The translations under genes were made by a program, and so were the position numbers. Shown here one piece after another: positions 41,219 to 49,162 of a DNA stretch of 64,000 nucleotides. The stretch lies in NCBI GenBank assembly GCA_025558095.1, contig JAIVFI010000040.1:248001-312000 (forward strand). Direction: 5' to 3'. Under the pieces are notes generated by a model that searched no databases, was not told the origin of the DNA, and was given only the letters and a program-made list of their open reading frames with translations. Origin of the DNA: Hyaloraphidium curvatum (Eukaryota; Monoblepharomycota; Hyaloraphidiomycetes; Hyaloraphidiales; Hyaloraphidiaceae). Numbering within the stretch: the stretch's first letter is position 1; the number at the start of each line of letters is the position of its first letter.

Positions 41219-42379
41219 TTACCGATTACGCCCGTCTGCTCTCGCGGATGTCCATTCGCGGTCCGCGTCCGGATCGAGCCCCAGCTGCACCCGCACGCGC
41301 CTTCTGGCGTACCGGTACAGCGCCTCGTCCTCCGCCAGCGCGGCCCTCACCATCCCCTCGGCGCGCTCCCCCAGCGGCACCCTCTCCTCCTCGGCCCTGG
41401 CGTTGACCGTCCGGGAAGCGTTCCACGCCAGCCAGGGCAGGTACCTCGCCCTCACCTGCTCGAGCGAGGCCGGGTCGGAAAAGTCCAGCACCACGCACCC
41501 GTCGAGCGTGCGCCGGACCAGCGCCGGGTCCGCGGGCGCGGTGCGCGCGAGCCGGTGGCGCTCGGGGATCCACGGGTGCGGGACCGGGGCCGGGGCGCCG
41601 GTCAGGGTGCGGAGGAGCGAGTTTGTGGGCCCGCCGAGCTCGGCGAACCAGGCCGCGCGCGATGGCAGCGACAGGTCCGGGTCGGCGGGCGGCGGCGCGG
41701 CGGGGTCCGTCGCTGATGCCGTTGCAATTTCCAGCAGTTTTGCGGCGCCGGTGCGCGGGTCCAGCAGCGCGGCCAGCTCCTCCGCGGTCAGGTTCTCCGG
41801 CGATCGGAAGCCGCCCCCGGGTTTCGGGAACGGGCACCTCGTCGCCGCGTACGCCATGAACGCATCCGACGGCTTCCGCACGCCGACGAGGCACGACGGC
41901 GGCCGCAGGCCGCGGGCTTTCCGCGCTTTTGCCACCGCGCGCAGGTCGTGCCGGCTGAAGTGCCCCGCAAACACCGCGACCGCGGCCATCTCGTCCTCCG
42001 CCAGCCCGTCAACGGCGTACACGCGCGCGGGCATCCTTCCGGGGGGCCCGTCGGGCTCGGGGCTTCTGAACGGCGAGGAGTCCCACGCCGCGCGGCCGAA
42101 CCGCTCCACGGCGTCGCCCGCGAGCACCGCCCGCAGCGCCGAAGACACCGGCGCATCCGGGACGAACGCCGGCACCCCGGCCTGCGCCGCATGGGCCCAC
42201 AGCGCCGTCCTCAGCCCGGTGCCGCCGCACTTGCGCACGTGCAGGAAGACCAGCGGCGCCGCGGGGGACGGGGGGGGGATCGGCGGGGGCGCCGGGGCGT
42301 CGCCCTGCGGAAGCGCCGCGAGGCCGGTGGCCGCCGCCAGGCATACTGCGAGCAGGGCGCGGCGGAAGCGGCCGGACAT
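41219..42379 (-). CDS. Type II membrane sulfotransferase-like protein 2
   Basis: 386-aa single-exon protein with an N-terminal signal anchor (RRALLAVCLAAATGLAAL) then a Pro-rich stem. FLHVRKCGGTGLR matches the PAPS 5'-phosphosulfate loop of the Sulfotransfer_2/heparan-type group (usually F-x-H-x-K-x-GGTS), and CLVGVRKPSDAFMAY fits the 3'-phosphate-binding motif with Arg and Ser. It is only distantly similar to its neighbour at 39849-41057, so the pair is not a simple tandem duplicate. Function inferred: Golgi glycan sulfation. Confidence 0.7.
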   Translation of the reverse strand: MSGRFRRALLAVCLAAATGLAALPQGDAPAPPPIPPPSPAAPLVFLHVRKCGGTGLRTALWAHAAQAGVPAFVPDAPVSSALRAVLAGDAVERFGRAAWDSSPFRSPEPDGPPGRMPARVYAVDGLAEDEMAAVAVFAGHFSRHDLRAVAKARKARGLRPPSCLVGVRKPSDAFMAYAATRCPFPKPGGGFRSPENLTAEELAALLDPRTGAAKLLEIATASATDPAAPPPADPDLSLPSRAAWFAELGGPTNSLLRTLTGAPAPVPHPWIPERHRLARTAPADPALVRRTLDGCVVLDFSDPASLEQVRARYLPWLAWNASRTVNARAEEERVPLGERAEGMVRAALAEDEALYRYARRRVRVQLGLDPDADREWTSARADGRNR

Positions 42380-42626
42380 GGTGTTGTTTGGATGGCCGGT
42401 GGGGGATCCCTGCGGTATCCCTACATGAGTCGCATGCCCCGGCGGCAAAGACGCTCCCTTTGCCCGCTCCCCGGTGCGCAGAAGAACACACCGGACCAGT
42501 CCTATTGCCAACATGTGCTCATCCCGCCCCACTCGACAGGAGCCGGTGCGACCAGCGCGTTGCATGCCAGGGAGCACCCCCCCCGCCACCACGGATACCC
42601 AAGCCGTTGCGCCCCGGGTTCCGGCA

Positions 42627-44498
42627 CTACGGCACCTGCCCTGCGGCCTCCCCGCACGCACCTTCCACGACCCGATGCGCCCCGGCCAGTCCGACCCCCT
42701 CCCAGCCCGGCGGCCCGGCGTACTCCCGCCCCACCCCCGTCCGCTCGACCTCGACCAAAACCGCCCACGCCCTGCCGTTGGCGTTGCGCAGGTTGGCCAC
42801 CTTGCACACGAGCAGCTGCCTCCCCCCCGCCATCTCCAGGTCCGCGTACCCCGCCCCGAACCCGAACCGCTCCCGCGCCTCGAACACGGCCCGCCCGTCC
42901 AGCCAGCACCGCACCCAGTCGTCGTGCACCACGCGCAGCCGCGCCGGTCCCGCCGGCCCCGTGATGTTGGCCAGGATGTAGGCCGCGGCGAACATGGGCT
43001 GCGCCTCGTTGGATTTGGCCTCGCCGTAGGAGGGGAAGAAGCGCGGGCCGAGGTGCAGCCACCCGTACGCCGGCCGCAGGCGGTGCCACTCCGTCGCGCG
43101 GTCCCGGAACTTGAAGAAGGTCAGCCGCTCCGAGTAGGCCGGATCGTGGCCGCGCTCGGGCGGCCAGCTTTTCCCGAACTCGTCCCACGTCGCGGCGGGG
43201 AAGGGGCCCGCGGAGAGCCACTCGGGGATCAGGACAGCGCGGGGGTGGTCCGGCGCGTACCGGGACCAGAAGGGCACGGGGAGGTCCAGGGCGGGGCTTG
43301 CGGTGCCGTTGTAGCGGGACGGTGCGGGCGGCACGCCCGAGACGATGCGGTCCCGCGGTCCGGAGTGGTAGAACATGAGCACCGTGGCCACGTCGTTCTC
43401 CGGGAGGCGGCCCATGTCGAACACGAACGAGGTCCGGAACGGGATCCGGTCCGAGAGGTAGAACCTGTAGGCGGCCCCGCGCACGGGGAACTGCGGCCCG
43501 AGGTCGCCAAACTCGGAGTGGTGCATCCCCTGGTCCGCGTGCCCGAACGGGCGGGTCGTCCAGCACGACTCCCCGAACAGGTCCTCCCCGCCCGTCCCCT
43601 TGAGCACCCGCGGGTGCGCGGCCTCGCCGTCCAGCATCAGCACCTCCCCGCCCCCATGGTACCAGTTGTCCTCGGCCGTGCCGGACGAGAAGCCCAGGGT
43701 CAGCCCGACGACGAAGCCCCGCCCGCGCGCGTGGCCGAGCCGGTGCAGCCGGCCGCCGGCGGACCCCCCGGGCTCGCGCCTGTACACGGCGCGGAACCGC
43801 AGGGGGTCCACGCGCGCCGACGCGGGGTAGGCGTGCACGGCCGTCTGGATCCACACCCGCATCTTGGCCGCCGCGGGGGGCGAGTCGTTCTGCAGCGTCA
43901 CGCGGGCGCCGCGCTCGAACGGCATGGGCACCGAGAGCGTGTGCGCGCCGTTGGAGGTGCTCTGCACCACGGGCGTGTCGAGGGGCAGGCCCCAGTCGTC
44001 GCCCTTGGGGTGGAAGCGGCCGAACAGGGGGCCGAGCGGGGTCTCCACCGACGGTTCGGCGTCCCCGTCGAAGTAGATCCGCAGGGTCATGTTGATCGCG
44101 TCCTCGGTGTAGGTGCAGAACTGCGGGCGCGCGGGATGCGTGCCGACGCCCGTGACGAGGAAGATCCGCCGGATCGCGCCCTTGCCGCCGACCTCGGCGA
44201 CGACGGTCTCCGAGCCGTAGTCCACGCAGGTCGAGTAGGTGATCCGGTGCGCGGCGTACTCGGTCGGCAGCCGGAGCATGTTGTGGAAGTCCGGCTCGTA
44301 GTCCGGCACCGGCGGCCCGCGCTCCCACGCGTTGTCCGCGGCGCCGGCAGCCACCGGAGCGCCGTCCGGTGCCGACGCGGCCCGCGAGCGCAGGGCGTCG
44401 CTCGCCCCCCAGCGGTACGCGCCCGCGACCGCCGCGAGCAGCACGGCGACGGCGAGCACCGCGGGGCCGCCGCGGGGCAGCGGCACAATGCCGGGCAT
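42627..44498 (-). CDS. GH172 / DUF2961 family protein with N-terminal membrane anchor
   Basis: 623-aa single-exon protein. A hydrophobic segment (AVLAVAVLLAAVAGAY) near residue 15 gives a signal anchor. The body matches DUF2961, now glycoside hydrolase family 172: DYGSETVVAEVGGKGAIRRI, TLRIYFDGDAEPSVETPLG, SGTAEDNWYHGGGEVLMLDG and GTGGEDLFGE are the characteristic double jelly-roll motifs. Known members act on fructofuranosides and arabinofuranosides. The C-terminal 200 residues may form a second lectin-like beta domain (VRVVHDDWVRCWLDGRAVF-type strand pattern). The family is mainly bacterial, so lateral acquisition is possible; codon use looks like its neighbours. Same strand as both sulfotransferases. 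Confidence 0.78.
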   Translation of the reverse strand: MPGIVPLPRGGPAVLAVAVLLAAVAGAYRWGASDALRSRAASAPDGAPVAAGAADNAWERGPPVPDYEPDFHNMLRLPTEYAAHRITYSTCVDYGSETVVAEVGGKGAIRRIFLVTGVGTHPARPQFCTYTEDAINMTLRIYFDGDAEPSVETPLGPLFGRFHPKGDDWGLPLDTPVVQSTSNGAHTLSVPMPFERGARVTLQNDSPPAAAKMRVWIQTAVHAYPASARVDPLRFRAVYRREPGGSAGGRLHRLGHARGRGFVVGLTLGFSSGTAEDNWYHGGGEVLMLDGEAAHPRVLKGTGGEDLFGESCWTTRPFGHADQGMHHSEFGDLGPQFPVRGAAYRFYLSDRIPFRTSFVFDMGRLPENDVATVLMFYHSGPRDRIVSGVPPAPSRYNGTASPALDLPVPFWSRYAPDHPRAVLIPEWLSAGPFPAATWDEFGKSWPPERGHDPAYSERLTFFKFRDRATEWHRLRPAYGWLHLGPRFFPSYGEAKSNEAQPMFAAAYILANITGPAGPARLRVVHDDWVRCWLDGRAVFEARERFGFGAGYADLEMAGGRQLLVCKVANLRNANGRAWAVLVEVERTGVGREYAGPPGWEGVGLAGAHRVVEGACGEAAGQVP

Positions 44499-44703
44499 GC
44501 CGTCCCGCTCCTCCGCTCGACGCCCGCTTCAACGCCGGCAGCGCACGTCCACGTGGGCGGATCCGGCGCGCGTCCTTGTTTCCGGTTCCCAAAACCAGGA
44601 TGCACCGGCCGTTGCCGCATGAGCCGACGGACCGGCCGTCCCGACGAAAACCCGGCCGCCTAGTAGGTGAGCCAAGGATTCCCAACTAACTCTTGCTGAA
44701 TGG

Positions 44704-46228
44704 ACCTCCGTAGTTCACATGTCTGTCACAGTGTGCGGGGCTTGAGCCGCGCTTTCCTGCCCACATCGGGCAGCGGCCAGAAAGGATCGATCGAGGATCT
44801 TTGGAGGCGGTCCCCTCCGGGGCGCCTGAGGCGTCCCCTGGCCCACCGCCCGACAAACCATCTCCTTCGTCGCCATGTGATGCTCACGGCACGTCGTGCA
44901 CGCAGGGAAGCGGAGCTCCCTTTGGTCGGCGGGGTGGGGTGCAGTGCGCATCGGCGAGGGCGCCCGGCCTCGCCTGGCCGCGCGGACAACTAGCCCCCGG
45001 CCCCCGCTTAAGCTGCTGTTGAACCTCCGTAGCTCAATGGCAGAGCGTGTAAGACTTTTAGCCGCGGTTTCCTGCCCCTCTGGGGCGGCAGCCGGAAAGG
45101 ATCGATCGAGGATCGGCCGAGGCGCTCCCCTCCGGCGCGCCTGAGGCGTCCCCTGGCCCACCGCCCGACGAACCATCTCCTTCGTCGCCATGTGATGCTC
45201 ACGGCGCGTCGTGCACGCAGGGAAGCGGAGCTCCCTTTGGTCGGCGGGGTGGGGTGCAGTGCGCATCGGCGAGGGCGCCCGGCCTCGCCTGGCCGCGCGG
45301 ACAACTAGCCCCCGGCCCCCGCTTAAGCTGCTGTTGAACCTCCGTAGCTCAATGGCAGAGCGTGTAAGACTTTTAGCCGCGGTTTCCTGCCCCTCTGGGG
45401 CGGCAGCCGGAAAGGATCGATCGAGGATCGGCCGAGGCGGTCCCCTCCGGCGCGCCTGAGGCGTCCCCTGGCCCACCGCCCGACAAACCATCTCCTTCGT
45501 CGCCATGTGATGCTCACGGCACGTCGTGCACGCAGGGAAGCGGAGCTCCCTTTGGTCGGCGGGGTGGGGTGCAGTGCGCCTCGGCGAGGGCGCCCGGCCT
45601 CGCCTGGCCGCGCGGACAACTAGCCCCCGGCCCCCGCTTAAGCTGCTGTTGAACCTCCGTAGCTCAATGGCAGAGCGTGTAAGACTTTTAGCCGCGGTTT
45701 CCTGCCCCTCTGGGGCGGCAGCCGGAAAGGATCGATCGAGGATCGGCCGAGGCGGTCCCCTCCGGCGCGCCTGAGGCGTCCCCTGGCCCACCGCCCGACA
45801 AACCATCTCCTTCGTCGCCATGTGATGCTCACGGCACGTCGTGCACGCAGGGAAGCGGAGCTCCCTTTGGTCGGCGGGGTGGGGTGCAGTGCGCCTCGGC
45901 GAGGGCGCCCGGCCTCGCCTGGCCGCGCGGACAACTAGCCCCCGGCCCCCGCTTAAGCTGCTGTTGAACCTCCGTAGCTCAATGGCAGAGCGTGTAAGAC
46001 TTTTAGCCGCGGTTTCCTGCCCCTCTGGGGCGGCAGCCGGAAAGGATCGATCGAGGATCGGCCGAGGCGGTCCCCTCCGGCGCGCCTGAGGCGTCCCCTG
46101 GCCCACCGCCCGACAAACCATCTCCTTCGTCGCCATGTGATGCTCACGGCGCGTCGTGCACGCAGGGAAGCGGAGCTCCCTTTGGTCGGCGGGGTGGGGT
46201 GCAGTGCGCATCGGCGAGGGCGCCCGGC
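44704..46228 (+). repeat. Tandem array of 315-bp units derived from tRNA-Lys
   Basis: Near-identical units start at 45023, 45338, 45653 and 45968 (period exactly 315 bp), preceded by a diverged 319-bp unit from 44704 and ending in a truncated unit that diverges at about 46228. Each begins ACCTCCGTAGCTCAATGGC, a tRNA 5' acceptor/D-arm with a good Pol III A box (TAGCTCAATGG), then GCGTGTAAGACTTTTAGCCG and TTTCCTGC, the anticodon side and intron also seen in the tRNA-Lys pseudogene at 48386. A proper T arm is not present (GGATCGATCGAGG stands in its place), so units are not intact tRNA genes. The spacer ends with a purine/pyrimidine-mixed GC-rich block CTAGCCCCCGGCCCCCGCTT. The minus strand is open through the whole array only because the period is a multiple of three. 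Confidence 0.85.
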
Positions 46229-48157
46229 CACCAAGGCGATCTCCCTGCCATCCTCTGCGTAGCTATCCTCGTCCTCCTCGTCATCCTCTCCTTCATCCGA
46301 TTCCTCGTCCTCCGCGTGATTATGTGTCCTCCATCGTCGGGTGCCTCTGTTTCAACACGAACTTCGAAAGCCTGTATCATCTGCGCAGAATAGAGTCAGC
46401 TGCTGGTGGCAATGTCAATCCGGAGATGGACTGACCTCGTTGTACTGGTCCACTGTAAACGAAAGGTTACACGGGTGCGATGCGGCCGAGCTGGCTGGGG
46501 TGAGGAGCAACGGCCGAGGCTGCGAGACCGAAAAGGAGGGGGCAAAGAACGCTGTGAACTGGGACTCCGTTAACAACACCACCGGCCACCCCGTTCCCAC
46601 GTACGTTCTAAGGAGATTGGCGAGGGCTCGAGAGCGGGAAGGCCGTCTGGTGGAGCATCCCTCGCGTTGATGACCACCACAGATCACAATGTGCTGGAAC
46701 ACCTGCCTTCGTCAGATTCCGCTTCGCCTGTACCGTCCACCTCTGTTGGGCCACGTAACCCACCCTGGTAGTCGGAGCCATCGGAAACATGGATGCTAGG
46801 CTGGTCATCGTGATCGATGCTGTGAATCTTGCCGGGCAAGATGTGCAAGCTGACTCTTGCTGTTGGCACAGACACTGGATATTGATGCTCCGGCTCAGGA
46901 AGCTATTTTTCAGCGTGATTATGATCGATGTTGGGATTGATTCCTGGCTTCCTTGTCGTTAAGTGCCGTATTCACGGCCTCCAATACTGCCTCTCGCAGG
47001 CAACGTTACCAGAATCTCGATGTGCCCCAGATTTTCATTCTTGCTGCATTGAACGTGGAGAAATTATCAACCAAAGGCCTACGATGCAATCGAAGAAGGC
47101 GTGCGGCACCAATCAAGACACCTAGATGGGATGGTAGCTTAGACTTTCGAAGCACATCGTTAGTTTTCCTAGCTTGACCATGACATCTGCCACTATTTCT
47201 GCCATTGATGTGGACCATCCACACAATGATACGGCAGAATCGAGCATCGGGAGGCCTGGTCCGTGTTTGATGCACTGGCTCTCCCGTAACGGCACTGACG
47301 GGAACGGGTTCGAGCCGTGTGGCGAAATGCGTGACGCACGAAGCAGCATGGCAAGGGACATGCAATGAAGATTCGGTTACTGCACTAGCGTGTGATCTTC
47401 GTGGTCAACGGGCCCATGTGAATGTGTCGGCGGGGCGGTATGCATGAGTGAGGAGCAAGAATGGAACACGTCAAGCCTGTCAGCATCGCCGCTATGATCC
47501 CATCGCGTATCCACACTCCGGAAACTGGACAATCATGGCACCTGCTTTGTTTTCCGTGTCATCGCTTTCTTTCTCACGCCCGTGGCGTCCGTAGATTGAA
47601 GCGCGGCGATCCTTGTAAAGGGAATCCGCCCCGAGACCCTGACCGCCAGGGCCCATCGTCATCGCCGTTCCACGGCCATCGCGCGGCCGTCCCGCACTCG
47701 ACGCCGCGCGCGAAAGATGCCTCGCAACAGCGATGGCAACTCGAGCAGGCGACGGGTTCGGAACGCGGCACGGGCCGCGCGGGGACACCCCTCCCACATC
47801 GTCCAGGCGCGCAACTCGGGCGGCGGCCACGGCCGCCCTAACGCGCGCCAGACTGCGGTGTCATCCTCCGCCGGCCCGTCGTCGGCCGGTCCGTCCGCAG
47901 GTTCGTCATCGCGCACTCAGGCGGCCGAGGCGCCGCGGCCTTCGTGGGGACCGGACGCAATGCGCGGGATGCCCGCCGCCCATTCGGGCTAATGTCTGGC
48001 ACGAACCTCTTCTATTTCTGTCTGCCACGCGTCCGGGCCAAACGGCGTGGGCGCGCCTCTTCCGTGGGTGTTGCAGCGACAGTTTAGATCGCCCACTCTG
48101 AACAAACCGGAAGCTAGCGGTTATATCGGCCTACAACGCCTCTAAAGGAAAGTCTGG
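46229..48157. other. Gene-poor, lower-GC stretch between the array and tRNA-Lys
   Basis: About 1.9 kb with visibly more A/T than the rest of the window, mostly between 46330 and 47560. I see no conserved protein, RNA gene or terminal inverted repeat. Short open frames exist on both strands but lack any recognisable motif. It may be old transposon-derived or simply intergenic sequence. Confidence 0.4.
47717..47992 (+). CDS. Possible small hypothetical protein
   Basis: An ATG-started 91-codon frame encoding a Ser/Ala/Arg-rich, Pro-containing peptide (MPRNSDGNSSRRRVRNAA) without hydrophobic segments or known motif. It is in the only GC-rich patch of this gene-poor stretch, so an open frame by chance is likely. 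Listed only for completeness. Confidence 0.15.
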   Translation: MPRNSDGNSSRRRVRNAARAARGHPSHIVQARNSGGGHGRPNARQTAVSSSAGPSSAGPSAGSSSRTQAAEAPRPSWGPDAMRGMPAAHSG

Positions 48158-48253
48158 ACCTTCGTAGCTCAATTGGTTAGCAGCGTGTGACTTTTAAATA
48201 GGCTTGTCCCTTAAGAGATCACAAGGCTGGGGGTTCGAGTCCCCCCGAAGGTG
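48158..48253 (+). tRNA. tRNA-Lys (anticodon TTT) with intron
   Basis: Acceptor strands ACCTTCG (48158) and CGAAGGT (ending 48252) pair over seven bases, followed by discriminator G. The anticodon stem TGTGA/TCACA encloses C-T-TTT-A-A, giving anticodon TTT (Lys), with an intron of about 21 nt directly 3' of position 37 (starting AATAGGCTTG). The T arm GGGGGTTCGAGTCCCCC is perfect and contains a consensus B box; the A box is TAGCTCAATTGG. The D stem is slightly irregular (GCTC against CAGC with an extra base), so some doubt about function remains. CCA is not encoded. Confidence 0.8.
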
Positions 48254-48378
48254 TTTCAGTTTTTCTTGACAGGGCATGCAGTCATCAATTTTTGCTTCTC
48301 TTCCAACGCTCTCTGGATGCTGCCGGCCAGGTTAACGCTCGAAGCTGGTTAGCAACCAAAGGCGTGAGGAAATTCAGA

Positions 48379-48473
48379 GCGTGTGACTTTTAGCCGCATT
48401 TCCTGCATATTGGAGCGTTCACCCGGCGAGAGGTTATCACAAGGCTCCGGGTTCGAGACCCGGCGGGGGTGCA
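48379..48473 (+). pseudogene. tRNA-Lys pseudogene, 3' half intact
   Basis: GCGTGTGACTTTTA followed by an intron of about 50 nt (GCCGCATTTCCTGC...) and ATCACAAGG repeats the anticodon stem-loop of the tRNA-Lys just upstream. The T arm CCGGGTTCGAGACCCGG is perfect and the 3' acceptor strand reads CGGGGGTGC. The 5' acceptor strand and D arm are missing or scrambled, so no cloverleaf can form. Its intron shares GCCGC and TTTCCTGC with the units of the 315-bp array. Confidence 0.75.
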
Positions 48474-48479
48474 CTATTT

Positions 48480-48765
48480 GTTTTCCCTTCGCCCGGCGTC
48501 ACTTTTGCTTCTTTTGTCGACGCTCCTGTTGGGTGCGCACTCCGTTGGGTGCTGCGCACCCAACGTCCTTCTAGGTGAGCGCCCGACCTGGTGAGCACCC
48601 AGCGGTGAGAGGACAAGGCCGCGGGCCGAGCCCCGCCGGGTGCGGATTCGTTCTCCAGTCGCCCAGCATCACTTTTGCTTCGTTTGTTCAACGCTCCGTC
48701 GTGTGCGCTGCGCACCCAACGTCGCTCTAGGTGAAAGTCCAGGGTAGTGGGAGAAGGAACGCTAG
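48480..48765 (+). repeat. Degenerate tRNA-flank repeats with hairpin
   Basis: Two diverged copies of a unit: TCACTTTTGCTTCTTTTGTC...AACGTCCTTCTAGGTGA and TCACTTTTGCTTCGTTTGTT...AACGTCGCTCTAGGTGA, about 175 bp apart, with a still weaker copy near 48280. Between them GACAAGGCCGCGGGCCGAGC at about 48611 is a ruined copy of the tRNA-Lys 3' half. A 9-bp hairpin GTTGGGTGC/GCACCCAAC with TGC loop lies at 48544-48564. The series looks like successive decay of a tRNA-bearing tandem unit. Confidence 0.65.
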
Positions 48766-49162
48766 CTACAGAACTCGATGCCGCCGTGCCATCCAGGATG
48801 CCACATACGAAGCTGTCATCATCTGACGATGAAGATTGAGGGATGAGAGCGCCGATTTGGATCGCGTGGTGCTGATGGGACAAGGTGTGACACAAGGGCA
48901 GTCAGCGGCGCCTACCCCGCCCAAACCTCATTCAACCCCGAAGCCGTTCATTCCGGACCATAGTTCGGCATCCTGCCAACTACTTTGACGTCGAATACGT
49001 CCTGGAGTTTTCGGCCGCGGCCGCCTCCACGGTGGAGGCGGGTGCGGCCTGCGGCGGGCCCAGCCCCGTCACTCGTCATTGATTCTCCCGCAGCGGATCT
49101 TCCGCCGACCCAACAAAAACGCGTTGCCGCAGCTGCAGCCCAGAGACGACCCGCAGACACAC
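48766..49162. other. Gene-free stretch upstream of the transglutaminase-like gene
   Basis: No RNA or conserved coding segment is recognised; the frame of the next gene is open back to 49079 but the signal peptide starts at 49163. Confidence 0.35.

Noticed and set aside
42474-44663. Plus-strand 729-codon frame
   Set aside because: Antisense shadow of the GH172 gene, whose conserved motifs lie on the minus strand.
44704-46228. Tandem units as a CRISPR array
   Set aside because: Units are 315 bp, identical throughout including the spacers, and contain tRNA-like sequence; no short repeat/unique spacer pattern and the host is eukaryotic.
46156-46670. Short plus-strand frames after the repeat array
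   Set aside because: They begin inside the repeat unit and run into lower-GC DNA without conserved sequence.
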